Origin: Corynebacterium xerosis NBRC 16721 = ATCC 373
GTDB lineage: Bacteria > Actinomycetota > Actinomycetes > Mycobacteriales > Mycobacteriaceae
DNA: 64,000 nucleotides
Assembly (NCBI RefSeq): GCF_001552415.1
Contig: NZ_BCRD01000002.1
Span: 248,001 to 312,000, forward strand
Direction of reading: 5' to 3'
Shown: in pieces, positions 29,344-38,239 of the stretch
Layout of the letters: the number at the start of each line of letters is the position of its first letter
How positions within the stretch are numbered: position 1 is the stretch's first letter
Made by a program: the position numbers and the translations under genes
Notes under the pieces: model-generated
What the model was told of the DNA's origin: nothing
Databases searched by the model: none
What the model saw: the letters and a program-made list of their open reading frames with translations, nothing else

Positions 29344-29820
29344 ATGCGTATTTACCTTGGCGCGGACCACGCCGGTTTCGAGATGAAGAACCTGATCAAG
29401 GACCACCTGGAAAAGGCGGGCCACGAGGTCGTCGATTGCGGCGCCCACGTGTACGACGCCGCCGACGACTACCCGGCCTTCTGCATCGAGGCCGCCTCCC
29501 GCACCGTCAACGACCCGGGCTCCCTGGGCATCGTGCTCGGCGGCTCCGGCAACGGCGAGCAGATCGCCGCGAACAAGGTCAAGGGCGCCCGCTGCGCGCT
29601 GGCCTGGTCGGTGGAGACCGCGAAGTTGGCCCGCGAGCACAACAACGCCCAGCTCATCGGCCTCGGTGGCCGCATGCACTCCGAGGAGGAGGCGCTGGCC
29701 ATCGTCGATGCCTTCGTCGCCCAGCCCTGGAGCGAGGAGGAGCGCCACCAGCGCCGCATCGACATCCTCGCCGAGTACGAGAAGACCGGCATCGCCCCCG
29801 CCCTGCCCGAGCAGGAGTAA
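29344..29820 (+). CDS. rpiB: Ribose-5-phosphate isomerase B
   Basis: The 158-residue LacAB/RpiB enzyme interconverts ribulose-5-phosphate and ribose-5-phosphate in the pentose phosphate pathway. Features: YLGADHAGFEMK at the N-terminus and GGSGNGEQIAANKVKGARCAL, with Glu72 at the position used as catalytic base in the mycobacterial type in place of the Cys of E. coli RpiB. The start is fixed by a leaderless promoter. A strong terminator follows. It lies in the same region as Rv2465c relative to the Rv2466c homologue. Confidence 0.95.
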   Translation: MRIYLGADHAGFEMKNLIKDHLEKAGHEVVDCGAHVYDAADDYPAFCIEAASRTVNDPGSLGIVLGGSGNGEQIAANKVKGARCALAWSVETAKLAREHNNAQLIGLGGRMHSEEEALAIVDAFVAQPWSEEERHQRRIDILAEYEKTGIAPALPEQE

Positions 29821-29875
29821 CGCGCCCGGGTCGCGTCGGGCTCCGCGCCCGGCGTCGCGTGCCCCTCATCGTCTC

Positions 29876-29909
29876 AGCGGCATCCCACTTGGCGTGGGGT
29901 GCCGCTTTT
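29876..29909 (+). terminator. Terminator after rpiB
   Basis: AGCGGCATCCCA pairs with TGGGGTGCCGCT (12 bp, one G-U) and is followed by TTTT. A GCTTTGCGAC motif begins at its last base. Confidence 0.88.
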
Positions 29910-29939
29910 GCTTTGCGACGGGCCGGCGCCCACCCCATT

Positions 29940-30041
29940 CGACGAGATCGCGGTAGGGGTCTTGTTTCGCGATCTCGTCGTCGGCGGCGCCCACCCCATT
30001 CGACGAGATCGCGGTAGGGGTCTCGTTTCGCGATCTCGTCG
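29940..30041. repeat. Palindromic repeat pair C (two 41-bp units, 61-bp period)
   Basis: CGACGAGATCGCGGT and the right arm CGCGATCTCGTCG occur at 29940-29980 and again at 30001-30041. The two copies differ at one base, and the flanks GGCGCCCACCCCATT are also repeated. It belongs to the same family as pairs A, B and D. Confidence 0.88.
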
Positions 30042-30249
30042 TCGGCGGCGGCGTCGTGAAGCAAACGGTCGCGCGGCTTCGTGCACATGTGATGCCAGGG
30101 CCGCAGAAGTGAAGCCCGTGACCTGCGATTATGAGGAGAAGCTCGCGGAGGGTGTAACCGCATATGCACGAAACCCGCGGCCATCGCGGGCCGCGGGTGT
30201 CGGGAGTGAAACGTCTGGGGGAAGTCGGGGGAGCCAGGCGAGAGAGTCA

Positions 30250-30270
30250 GGGGCGGGGAAACCCCGCCCC
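30250..30270 (-). terminator. Hairpin at the end of the Gly/Asp-rich membrane protein gene
   Basis: GGGGCGGGG and CCCCGCCCC with an AAA loop lie 5 bp beyond the stop codon of the minus-strand gene. There is no U-run, so it is a hairpin-only terminator. Confidence 0.55.
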
Positions 30271-30274
30271 CGGG

Positions 30275-31156
30275 CTAGAAGTCGAAGTCGAATCCGCCGC
30301 CGTCGAAGAAACCGCCGCCGTCGCCGCCGTCGCCTCCGAACATGCCGCCGTCGAAGAAGCCGCCGCCGTCACCGTCGGCATCGCCCATGTCGCCGGCGTC
30401 GCCACCGTCGCCCATGTCGCCGCCTTCTCCGGCGTCTCCGGCGTCACCACCGTCGCCCGCACCCGCGTCACCCGCGTCACCGGCGCCCTCGGATCCGTCG
30501 CCGGCGCCGCTCTCGAAGTCGGAGGCGGCGTACGCCACGCCGGCCATGCCGTTGAACATCATGGAGAACAGCAGCACCGAGCCCATGGTCCACATGCCGG
30601 TGCGCAGCGCCGACTGCCACCACGGCTCGGAGTACCAGCCGGCGGGCACCGGACGCCCGGCGACCTTGCCGCCGGGGTAGTAGTTCGGGGTGTCCTCGGT
30701 GGCCACGGGCGAGGCGGAGATCTGGCGCCCCTCGTGCTCGATGGTGCGCTGCTCGGTCACGGAACCGGCGGCGCGCTGGCCTTCGAGAGGCGGCAGCTGC
30801 GGCCCGGCGGGCATGCCCATGATCTCGCGGGCGGCGTTGACGTAGTGCAGCCCCTCGAGCGCGGACTCCCGCGCCAGGCTCGCCTGCGTGACCGTGTTCG
30901 CGGTCGAAATCTGCGCGGACGCCGCGTTGTAGCGCTCCGACGCGTCGGCCATGGCCTGCGTCGACGCGGTATCGGAACCGGCGATGGACAGCACCTGCGA
31001 TCCCAGGCGCTCGATCCAGCGGCGGGCGTCGGCGACGGCATCGGCCACCTCGTCGTGGGCCTTCTGCTCGATGGCCTTGTTCTGTCGCTTCTGGCCCATC
31101 TGGATGAGCAGGACTCCGCCGATGATCACGACGGCGATGAGGAGGAAGGCTTCCAT
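30275..31156 (-). CDS. Membrane protein with Gly/Asp/Ala-rich C-terminus, DUF1542-like
   Basis: The 293-residue protein starts with a transmembrane helix (EAFLLIAVVIIGGVLLIQM). A charged helical region of about 100 residues follows, with NAASAQISTANTVTQASL suggesting coiled coil, then a second membrane segment near 190-210. About 70 residues of GDGG/AGDAGD repeats end in GGFFDGG and DFDF. The layout resembles corynebacterial DUF1542-annotated proteins and YgcG-type Gly-rich tails. ATG 31156 is chosen; GTG 31168 is also possible. Function is unknown. Confidence 0.75.
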   Translation of the reverse strand: MEAFLLIAVVIIGGVLLIQMGQKRQNKAIEQKAHDEVADAVADARRWIERLGSQVLSIAGSDTASTQAMADASERYNAASAQISTANTVTQASLARESALEGLHYVNAAREIMGMPAGPQLPPLEGQRAAGSVTEQRTIEHEGRQISASPVATEDTPNYYPGGKVAGRPVPAGWYSEPWWQSALRTGMWTMGSVLLFSMMFNGMAGVAYAASDFESGAGDGSEGAGDAGDAGAGDGGDAGDAGEGGDMGDGGDAGDMGDADGDGGGFFDGGMFGGDGGDGGGFFDGGGFDFDF

Positions 31157-31420
31157 CTGGTGGGTCACGGTCCTAACGCGATGTTGGGGTGGGTTGCATG
31201 GTGCGGTTATTTCTCGTGCAACTTCACCACTGACAACGGGCGAGGCCGCGAATTCGTTCCATCGCGGCGAGAATTTCCCGTGATCCGGGGGCGTGCCGAC
31301 GGCCCGCGCGTGCCCTCGCGGCCCCGATTTTTCCCGCGCTGCCCCCACCGAATCCCGGGGCAAAATCTCGGGGCCATAACGTTCGCGACGAAAAGCATGA
31401 ATTCAGCCAACTGCGACACA

Positions 31421-31432
31421 TAGTCTGACGCC
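31421..31432 (+). promoter_or_regulatory. Leaderless promoter of the beta-glucosidase gene (-10 TAGTCT)
   Basis: TAGTCT at 31421-31426 ends 6 nt before ATG 31433, fixing the start. Confidence 0.55.
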
Positions 31433-33055
31433 ATGTCAACTCCGGACCCCGCACGCGCCCGCACGTTGGAGCCCATGCCGAGAACCTCGGCGGCCGCGGA
31501 ACCTTTGCTTCGCGACGTCGACCTCGACGGCCTGCTCATCGGCACGGCGTCGGCGGCCGCCCAGATCGAGGGCGGCGACGAGAACAACGACTGGCTGGAT
31601 TGGGCCCGCGTGCCCGGCAACATCGCCGACGGGTCGACGCCGCTGCGCGCCACCGACCACTGGAACCGGTGGCGCGAGGACAACGACCTGATGGCGTCGC
31701 TGGGGCTGCCGATCGCGCGCCTCGGCGTGGAGTGGGCGCGCATCGAACCGCGCCCGGGGGAGTTCCACCATGCCGTGTTGGACCGCTACCGCGAGGAGAT
31801 CGCCGATCTGCGCGACAAGGGCATCCGGCCCCTGGTGACGCTGCACCACTTCGTCAACCCCCGCTGGTTCGCGGCGCGCGGCGGTTTCACCGCGAAGGAT
31901 TCGGCGGCGGCGTACCTGCGGTACGCGGAGACGACGGTGCGGGCGCTCGACGACCTCGTCGACGAATGGGTGACCATCAACGAACCGAACGTCTACGCCA
32001 CGCAGGCCCACATGTTCCGCTCCGGGCCGCCCGGCAACAAGTCGTGGCGCGACACCATGGCGGTGCTGCGCAACACCGCCGTATCGCACATCCGCGGCTA
32101 CGAGCTGATCCACGGCATCCAGGGCGATCGGGCGAAGGTCGGCATTGCCCACCATGCCCGCGCGTTCGCGCCGCGCAATCCACGCAATCCCCTCCACCGC
32201 GGGCTGGCGCGCGTGAACCGGCACCTGTTCCAGGACATCGTCGCCGACGCGCACCTGGCCGGGAAGTTCCACCCTCTGTTGGGCGGCGCGAAGATGGGCC
32301 GCGACCTGCCGTCGGGCCGCCACCACGACTTCCTCGGGCTGAACTACTACTCGCGCACGGCCGTGGACAAGCTCGACGACGGCACCTTCGTCGGCGCACC
32401 CGTCAACGATCTCGGGTGGGAGATCCACCCCGAGGGCCTGGTCGAATGCGCCCGCGACCTGCACCAGCGATTCGGCGGTCCCGTGTGGATCACCGAGAAC
32501 GGCACCTGCGATCTGGGCGACCCGGGCCCGAGCGGACACGGTTCGAGCGGCAGTGGTTCGAGCAGCAGTGGTTCGAGCGGAAGCGGTTCGAATGGCGGGC
32601 ATGGGGACGGGGGCGTCGCAAAGCAAAGCGGTTCCGTTGCCGACTACGCCAACGCCGAGGCCGCGGCCGCCGACCGCCGGCTGGAGTCGTTCCGGCCGCG
32701 GTTCATCCTGGAGCACCTGCGGGCGATCGCCGAGTCCGACGTGCCCATCGAGCGCTACTACCACTGGTGTTTCGTGGACAACTGGGAATGGGCCGACGGC
32801 GAGGAGCCGCGGTTCGGCATCGTCCACCTCGACTACGGCACGCAGGAGCGAACGGTGAAGCCGTCGGGCCGCATGCTCGCCGAACTGGCGGTGGCCGGGC
32901 GCATCACGCCGGAACTCCACGAGCGCTACACCGTGGGCCGCCGGTACCCCGTCGCCGACGAGAACACCGACCCCAACGTGCGCGCCGGCACTGCGGGCTC
33001 CGGCGCCACCGACTCCGGCTCCGGTTCCGGCGACACGGACGGAGCCGTCTCATGA
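31433..33055 (+). CDS. Beta-glucosidase-like glycoside hydrolase, family 1
   Basis: The 540-residue cytoplasmic GH1 enzyme cleaves beta-glucosides or phospho-glycosides. The acid/base Glu is in TINEPNVY and the nucleophile Glu in ITENGTCD, with substrate residues in ASAAAQIEGG and YYHWCFVDNWEWADG. Right after the nucleophile comes a Gly/Ser-rich insert of about 40 residues (GSSGSGSS type), whose DNA contains a GTCGCAAAGC motif. The C-terminus is another Gly/Ser-rich tail. It overlaps the downstream sugar permease by 4 bp (ATGA), so uptake and hydrolysis are coupled. The exact sugar is unknown. Confidence 0.9.
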   Translation: MSTPDPARARTLEPMPRTSAAAEPLLRDVDLDGLLIGTASAAAQIEGGDENNDWLDWARVPGNIADGSTPLRATDHWNRWREDNDLMASLGLPIARLGVEWARIEPRPGEFHHAVLDRYREEIADLRDKGIRPLVTLHHFVNPRWFAARGGFTAKDSAAAYLRYAETTVRALDDLVDEWVTINEPNVYATQAHMFRSGPPGNKSWRDTMAVLRNTAVSHIRGYELIHGIQGDRAKVGIAHHARAFAPRNPRNPLHRGLARVNRHLFQDIVADAHLAGKFHPLLGGAKMGRDLPSGRHHDFLGLNYYSRTAVDKLDDGTFVGAPVNDLGWEIHPEGLVECARDLHQRFGGPVWITENGTCDLGDPGPSGHGSSGSGSSSSGSSGSGSNGGHGDGGVAKQSGSVADYANAEAAAADRRLESFRPRFILEHLRAIAESDVPIERYYHWCFVDNWEWADGEEPRFGIVHLDYGTQERTVKPSGRMLAELAVAGRITPELHERYTVGRRYPVADENTDPNVRAGTAGSGATDSGSGSGDTDGAVS

Positions 33056-34341
33056 GCCCCGCCGAACGCGCCCTCGCCGACGTCGGCCGCTTCACCTCCG
33101 ACCCCGCCCAACGCACGCCGGTGACCACGGGCTGGATTTTCCGTTACGGCCTGCTCTACCTGGGCCAAAACATCTCGTGGGCGGCGCCGACGCAGCTGTT
33201 GCTGGCGCAGCAGATCCTCGTGTGGCACCCGGGGGAGAAGGAGCAGAAGCTGGCGCTGCTCATGGCCATCGGCGGGTTCTTCTCCATCATCGGGCACCCG
33301 CTGGCCGGCTGGCTGTCGGATCGCACGAACTCCCGGTGGGGCCGTCGCGCCCCGTGGATCCTCTTCGGCGGGCTCGCGGCCGCCGGTGCGCTGATGTTCA
33401 TGGGCGCCGCCCCCGGCTTCGTCGCGCTGACCATCGGCTGGTCGGTGTTCCAGCTGGCCATCGCCGCGTCGATCAACGCGGCGCAGGCCGTGGCGCCGGA
33501 CACCGTGCCGGACAACCAATACGGCGTCGTGTCCGGGGTGCTCGGCCTGACGTACACGTTGGGCGTGGTGCTCGGCACGGTCGTGGCCACCATGTTCGAC
33601 CTCGGCCTGGCCTACATCGTCACCGCGGCGCTGCTGCTGATCGGCATCGGCCAGTTCCTCCCCGGTTTCCGCGACGTCTCCCGGGTCCGCTCGATGGGCC
33701 CGCTGTCACCGGTGCCTTACGACGATGACGGGGGCGAGACCGCCGTCGTTCCCGCCGTCGCCGACGCACCCGGCGGCCTGTACCGCGATTTCACCTGGGT
33801 GTTCATCGCCCGGTTCCTGGTGACCACGGGCAACTCCGTCGCGCTGTTCTACCTCTTCTACTACCTGCGCGACCACATCGGCCACGGCGACCCGGACACC
33901 GGAGTGCTGGTCCTCACCGGCGTCTACGCGTTGTGCGTCGTGGTCACGGCGATCCTGTCCGGCAAGATCTCCGACGCGATCGGCAAGCGCCGCGTATTCG
34001 TGGCGGCGTCGTCCCTGGGCGTCGCGGGTGCCTGCGCGATCATGGCGTTCGCCGGATCCTTCGCGACGGTCATCGGTGCCGCCGTGCTGTTGGGGCTGTC
34101 GTGGGGCGTGTTCATGGCCGTCGATCAGGCCATGATCAACCAGGTGCTGCCGAAGGCCGACGAACGCGGCCGCGACGTCGGCGTCATGAACCTCGCCGTC
34201 GCCGGCCCCAACATGGTGTCGCCGGTGCTGGCGGCGTTCGCGCTGTCGTCCCTGGGCGGCTACCCGGGGCTGTACGTCTTCGCCGGCATCCTCACGGCGA
34301 TCGGCGCGGTGCTGGTCTACCGGGTGCGGTCGGTGCCGTGA
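33052..34341 (+). CDS. MFS sugar transporter (GPH/SLC45-like)
   Basis: The 429-residue permease has about 12 helices, with the loop motif GWLSDRTNSRWGRRAPWILFG between helices 2 and 3 that is typical of sugar:cation symporters, and a second half starting at YRDFTWVFIARFL. ATG 33052 overlaps the glycosidase stop codon. It probably imports the glycoside hydrolysed by the upstream enzyme. No regulator is next to it other than a small HTH protein on the opposite strand. Confidence 0.88.
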   Translation: MSPAERALADVGRFTSDPAQRTPVTTGWIFRYGLLYLGQNISWAAPTQLLLAQQILVWHPGEKEQKLALLMAIGGFFSIIGHPLAGWLSDRTNSRWGRRAPWILFGGLAAAGALMFMGAAPGFVALTIGWSVFQLAIAASINAAQAVAPDTVPDNQYGVVSGVLGLTYTLGVVLGTVVATMFDLGLAYIVTAALLLIGIGQFLPGFRDVSRVRSMGPLSPVPYDDDGGETAVVPAVADAPGGLYRDFTWVFIARFLVTTGNSVALFYLFYYLRDHIGHGDPDTGVLVLTGVYALCVVVTAILSGKISDAIGKRRVFVAASSLGVAGACAIMAFAGSFATVIGAAVLLGLSWGVFMAVDQAMINQVLPKADERGRDVGVMNLAVAGPNMVSPVLAAFALSSLGGYPGLYVFAGILTAIGAVLVYRVRSVP

Positions 34342-34351
34342 CCGGCGGGCG

Positions 34352-34564
34352 CTACTTCTTGCGCTCCTCGCGGCCCTTCTGCCATTCCCGCACGTCATCG
34401 GAGTTCCACAGCGTCAGGCCGTGGAGCTTCGTCGCGGGAACGGGTGCCTTGCCTCGTCCCGCGTAACTGGTGAACGTGCCGCGCGCGGTGCCGGTGAACT
34501 CGGCGCATTCCGCCGCCGTCCACAGCTCCACGCCGGTGTCCTTGTCGATGATGCGGGGATCCAT
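34352..34564 (-). CDS. Small helix-turn-helix (excisionase/AlpA-like) protein
   Basis: The 70-residue basic protein contains LWTAAECAEFTGTARGTFTSYAGRGKAPVPATKLHGLTLWNSDDVREWQKGR, the winged helix-turn-helix pattern of MerR/excisionase-type DNA-binding proteins. ATG 34564 is supported by TATCGT 7 nt upstream on the minus strand (leaderless). It lies next to a tRNA cluster, a usual place for integrated elements, but no integrase is in the window. It may be a stand-alone chromosomal regulator. Confidence 0.75.
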   Translation of the reverse strand: MDPRIIDKDTGVELWTAAECAEFTGTARGTFTSYAGRGKAPVPATKLHGLTLWNSDDVREWQKGREERKK

Positions 34565-34682
34565 GCCGTCCACGATACTGACGATTTCGGACGTCAAAAG
34601 ACCGCGAAAGGCACTGCCGTTAAGTTGTGACCGCGCGTCTACGCAACCGTGACATGACCGGACGGCGACACCGCCACACGAA

Positions 34683-34716
34683 GAAGCGGCGCGGCCCAAG
34701 GGGACCGCGCCGCTTC
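34683..34716 (-). terminator. Hairpin downstream of tRNA-Gly
   Basis: GAAGCGGCGCGG pairs perfectly with CCGCGCCGCTTC across a 10-nt loop, 12 bp beyond the tRNA 3' end on the minus strand. Confidence 0.75.
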
Positions 34717-34727
34717 GCAACACGTGG

Positions 34728-34799
34728 AGGGGATGACGGGAATCGAACCCGCGTCTTCAGCTTGGAAGGCTGAGGTATTAGCCACTATACGACATCCCC
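34728..34799 (-). tRNA. tRNA-Gly (anticodon TCC)
   Basis: A 72-nt minus-strand cloverleaf. The acceptor GGGGATG pairs with CATCCCC, discriminator T. The anticodon loop CTTCCAA in a TCAGC/GCTGA stem gives TCC (Gly, GGA), and the T-arm is GGTTCGATTCC. Confidence 0.94.
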
Positions 34800-34973
34800 G
34801 CAGCTCAAGCGGGGCGACCGATCCGTCGTAAAGCGGAAACCGCCCCGTGTGAACGTGGGGGAAACTATAGCGCACGCCGCGCCACGCGCCATAATCGCCG
34901 CCCCGCAGGCTTAAGCCGGGGCGGTGAATGCTCCCCGAACGGGGGCCACGTAGACTGCACGACGTATTCACAA

Positions 34974-35050
34974 CGGGGTATGGCGCAGCTTGGTAGCGCA
35001 CTCGCTTTGGGAGCGAGGGGCCGTGGGTTCAAATCCCGCTACCCCGACCA
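34974..35050 (+). tRNA. tRNA-Pro (anticodon TGG), CCA encoded
   Basis: Acceptor CGGGGTA pairs with TACCCCG, discriminator A, followed by a genomically encoded CCA. The anticodon loop TTTGGGA in a CTCGC/GCGAG stem gives TGG. TAGACT at 34951-34956 is a fitting -10. tig begins 70 bp downstream. Confidence 0.94.
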
Positions 35051-35119
35051 GCATCACGGGCACTCCCGTGGTCTGTGAAATCATTTGCCTCACAATCTAC
35101 TAACAGGAGTGTGCAACCA

Positions 35120-36502
35120 GTGAAGTCCTCCGTCGAGCAGCAGAGCGCCACCCGCGTCAAGATCACCGTCGAGGTCCCCTTCGACGAGCTGAAGCCCGAG
35201 TTCGACAAGGCCCACGAGGCCCTGTCGCAGCAGGTCCAGATCCCCGGCTTCCGCAAGGGCAAGGCCCCGGCCAAGCTGATCGAGGCGCGCGTCGGCCGCG
35301 GCCCGATCCTGGAGCAGGTCCTCAACGAGATGGTCCCGTCCCGCTACGGCCAGGCCGTCGAGGAGCACGACCTGAAGGTCATCGGCCAGCCCGAGGTCGA
35401 CGTGACCAAGCTGGAGGACGGCGACGTCGTCGAGTTCACCGCCGAGGTCGACGTCCGCCCCGAGATCGAGCTGCCGGACTTCTCCGACATCTCCGTCGAG
35501 GTCGACGCCCTCAAGGCCGACGACGAGGCCGTGCAGTCCGAGCTGGACAACCTCCTCGCCCGCTTCGGCACCCTCACCGGCGTCGAGCGCGCCGTCGAGG
35601 ACGGCGACTTCATCTCCATCGACCTGTCGGCCACCGTCGACGGCGAAGAGCTGGAAGAGGCCTCCACCGAGGGCCTGTCCTACCAGGTCGGCTCCGGCGA
35701 CCTGATCGACGGCCTGGACGAGGCCGTCACCGGCCTGGCCCAGGGCGAGTCCAAGGAGTTCGGCACCAAGCTGGTCGCCGGCGACCACGAGGGCGAGGAC
35801 GCCCAGGTCACCGTCACCGTCCAGTCCGTCAAGGTCCGCCAGCTGCCCGACGCCGACGACGAGTTCGCCCAGATGGCCTCCGAGTTCGACACCATCGACG
35901 AGCTGCGCGAGGACCTGGCCAAGCAGGTCGAGAACACCAAGAAGGGCGAGCAGGCCCAGCAGATCCGCGACAAGGTCCTCGCCGCGGCCCTCGAGAAGAC
36001 CGAGGTGCCGCTGCCGGAGGGCGTCGTCAAGGAGCAGGTCGACGGCCAGCTGCAGCAGCTGCTCGGCCAGTTCGGCGGCGACGAGGCCGTGCTGAACAGC
36101 ATGCTCGAGGCGCAGGGCACCACCCGCGAGCAGTTCGACGCCGACTCCCGCACCTCCGCCGAAGAGGCCGTGCGCACCCAGCTGTTCCTCGACGAGCTGG
36201 CCGAGGCCGAGCAGCCCGAGGTCTCCCAGCAGGAGCTGACCGACCACATCCTGTTCACCGCGCAGTCCTACGGCATGGACCCGAACCAGTTCATCCAGCA
36301 GATCCAGCAGTCGGGCCAGCTCGGCAACCTCTTCGCCGACGTCCGCCGCGGCAAGGCCCTGGCCGTGTCGATCCTGAAGGCCACCGTCAAGGACACCGAC
36401 GGCAACGACATCGACGTCGCCGAGTTCTTCGGCGAGGCCGAGGCCGCCGACGCCGACAACACCGAGGCCAAGGCCGACGAGGCCGCCGACGCCGAGAAGT
36501 AA
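35120..36502 (+). CDS. tig: Trigger factor
   Basis: The 460-residue ribosome-bound chaperone and prolyl isomerase meets nascent chains at the exit tunnel. The N-domain carries the ribosome-docking loop PGFRKGKAP (around residue 45), the FKBP-type PPIase domain spans about 150-245 and the helical chaperone domain follows. The C-terminus is an acidic Ala/Glu/Asp tail rich in AEAAD. GTG 35120 is preceded by AGGAG. It is first in the tig-clpP1-clpP2 block, as in mycobacteria. Two motif copies form a hairpin right after the stop. Confidence 0.96.
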   Translation: MKSSVEQQSATRVKITVEVPFDELKPEFDKAHEALSQQVQIPGFRKGKAPAKLIEARVGRGPILEQVLNEMVPSRYGQAVEEHDLKVIGQPEVDVTKLEDGDVVEFTAEVDVRPEIELPDFSDISVEVDALKADDEAVQSELDNLLARFGTLTGVERAVEDGDFISIDLSATVDGEELEEASTEGLSYQVGSGDLIDGLDEAVTGLAQGESKEFGTKLVAGDHEGEDAQVTVTVQSVKVRQLPDADDEFAQMASEFDTIDELREDLAKQVENTKKGEQAQQIRDKVLAAALEKTEVPLPEGVVKEQVDGQLQQLLGQFGGDEAVLNSMLEAQGTTREQFDADSRTSAEEAVRTQLFLDELAEAEQPEVSQQELTDHILFTAQSYGMDPNQFIQQIQQSGQLGNLFADVRRGKALAVSILKATVKDTDGNDIDVAEFFGEAEAADADNTEAKADEAADAEK

Positions 36503-36521
36503 AGAAGCGCCGGACGGGGCA

Positions 36522-36544
36522 CGTCGCAAAGCAAGGCTTTACGA
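36522..36544 (+). terminator. Motif-built hairpin after tig
   Basis: GTCGCAAAGC (36522-36531) and GCTTTACGAC (36535-36544) face each other with a 3-nt loop and one mismatch, forming a hairpin 20 bp after the tig stop. Its role as terminator is inferred from position. Confidence 0.6.
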
Positions 36545-36749
36545 CGACCCCGGCTCGACCGCATCACGCGGGCCCGGCCGGGGAACATCAGCCATTGATC
36601 CCCGGCCCCCGACGCTGACAGCGAACATGGGGCCGTCCCGAAACAAAGGGGCGGTCCCTTTCGTTACCCTCAATGAGAGATCCCGCCCGTCACAGGCGGC
36701 CCGCCCGTCAAAGGCGGCGAAGGCGAAATGGAAGGGAAACCCTTTTTCG

Positions 36750-37415
36750 ATGAGCGACCAGAACCACGCCCCGGCCGACTCCGTGTTCGACAAGCTGCTG
36801 AAGGAGCGCATCCTTTTCCTCGGCGACCAGGTCGACGACCAGATCGCCAATAAGTTGTGCGCCCAGATGCTGCTGCTGTCGGCCGAGGACCCGACGCGCG
36901 ACATCGCGCTGTACATCAACTCCCCGGGCGGCTCCGTCACCGCCGGCATGGCCATCTACGACACCATGAAGTTCGTGCCCTGCGACGTGGCCACCTACGG
37001 CATGGGCCTGGCGGCTTCGATGGGCCAGTTCCTGCTGTCCGCCGGCACGCCCGGCAAGCGCTACGCCCTGCCGCACGCCCGGATCATGATGCACCAGCCG
37101 TCCGCCGGCATCGGCGGCACCGCCTCCGACATCACCATCCAGGCCGAGCAGTTCGCGCAGACGAAGAAGGAAATGGCGCGCCTGATCGCCGAGCACACCG
37201 GCCAGCCGCTGGAGCGCATCGTCGAGGACTCCGACCGCGACCGCTGGTTCACCGCGGCCGAGGCGCTGGAGTACGGCTTCGTCGACCACGTGGTGACGTC
37301 CCTGAAGGACGCCAACGACGCCAAGAACGGCACCGGCAACACCGCCAGCGACGATGCCGAGCGCAACGCCGAGAACGCCGCCGACGTCGCCGACGAGCAG
37401 GATTCCGGCCAGTAG
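36750..37415 (+). CDS. clpP1: ATP-dependent Clp protease proteolytic subunit 1
   Basis: A 221-residue serine peptidase subunit of the mixed ClpP1P2 tetradecamer typical of actinobacteria. The catalytic Ser is in [14 protein letters not shown], the His in [11 protein letters not shown] and the Asp in [29 protein letters not shown] is the strand-turn region. The C-terminal 25 residues are an acidic tail longer than usual. clpP2 follows 28 bp downstream in the same operon; clpX is further down. Confidence 0.95.
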   Translation: MSDQNHAPADSVFDKLLKERILFLGDQVDDQIANKLCAQMLLLSAEDPTRDIALYINSPGGSVTAGMAIYDTMKFVPCDVATYGMGLAASMGQFLLSAGTPGKRYALPHARIMMHQPSAGIGGTASDITIQAEQFAQTKKEMARLIAEHTGQPLERIVEDSDRDRWFTAAEALEYGFVDHVVTSLKDANDAKNGTGNTASDDAERNAENAADVADEQDSGQ

Positions 37416-37443
37416 GCCGGCGTCGGAAAGCGAGGAACGCGAG

Positions 37444-38151
37444 ATGAACCGCGACATCGCCGGCGACGCCGGATTCGCCGGGCGGGCCGAGAACCTGAGC
37501 CAGAAGCACGAAATGAACATGGAGATGAGCAACAACATGCAGATGCCGCAGTCGCGCTACGTGCTGCCGTCCTTCGTCGAGCACTCCAGCTTCGGCGCCA
37601 AGGAATCCAACCCGTACAACAAGCTGTTCGAGGAGCGCATCATCTTCCTCGGATCGCAGGTGGACGACACCGCCGCCAACGACATCATGGCGCAGCTGCT
37701 GGTGCTCGAGGGGCTGGACCCGGACCGCGACATCACCATGTACATCAACTCGCCGGGTGGTTCGTTCACCTCCCTGATGGCGATCTACGACACCATGCAG
37801 TACGTCCGCCCCGACGTGAACACCGTCTGCCTGGGGCAGGCCGCGTCCGCCGCCGCCGTGCTGCTGGCCGCCGGTGCGCCGGGCAAGCGTGCCGCGCTGC
37901 CGAACGCGCGCGTCCTGATCCACCAGCCCGCCACCCAGGGCGTGCAGGGCCAGGTGTCCGACCTGGAGATCCAGGCCGCCGAGATCGAGCGCATGCGCAA
38001 GCTGATGGAGGAGACCCTGGCGCAGCACACCGGTCAGACCGCCGAGCAGGTGCGCCTGGACACCGATCGCGACAAGATCCTCACGGCCGAGCAGGCCAAG
38101 GAGTACGGCATCATCGACCAGGTCTTCGAGTACCGCAAGCTGAAGAAATAG
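37444..38151 (+). CDS. clpP2: ATP-dependent Clp protease proteolytic subunit 2
   Basis: The 235-residue partner of ClpP1, with catalytic Ser in [12 protein letters not shown], His in [12 protein letters not shown] and Asp in DTDRDKIL. It starts with a 40-residue Met/Asn-rich extension ([13 protein letters not shown]) that is likely a processed propeptide. GAGGA precedes ATG 37444. ClpP2 is the subunit that docks the ClpX/ClpC ATPases in mycobacteria. A hairpin terminator follows at 38205-38233. Confidence 0.95.
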   Translation: MNRDIAGDAGFAGRAENLSQKHEMNMEMSNNMQMPQSRYVLPSFVEHSSFGAKESNPYNKLFEERIIFLGSQVDDTAANDIMAQLLVLEGLDPDRDITMYINSPGGSFTSLMAIYDTMQYVRPDVNTVCLGQAASAAAVLLAAGAPGKRAALPNARVLIHQPATQGVQGQVSDLEIQAAEIERMRKLMEETLAQHTGQTAEQVRLDTDRDKILTAEQAKEYGIIDQVFEYRKLKK

Positions 38152-38204
38152 CGGCGGAGTCGGGCACCGGCCTTCGGGCTGACCCGTGAGCGATCCGGCG
38201 TTTG

Positions 38205-38233
38205 ACCCGGTTCCCCGATGGGGGCCGGGTTTT
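38205..38233 (+). terminator. Terminator of the tig-clpP operon
   Basis: ACCCGG and CCCC arms pair with GGGG and CCGGGT around GAT, followed by TTTTC. Confidence 0.8.
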
Positions 38234-38239
38234 CGCGTG

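Larger units (their letters stand above)
29821..30274. other. 454-bp intergenic stretch with terminator and repeat pair C
   Basis: Besides the terminator and the palindrome pair it holds two copies of the 10-bp motif (29910, 30053) and a GGGGCGGGG-AAA-CCCCGCCCC hairpin at 30250-30270. No gene is supported. Confidence 0.6.

Noticed and set aside
34352..35050. An integrated element at the tRNA-Gly/tRNA-Pro pair because of the excisionase-like gene
   Set aside because: No integrase, no duplicated tRNA end and no other mobile gene are present; the HTH gene can be an ordinary regulator.
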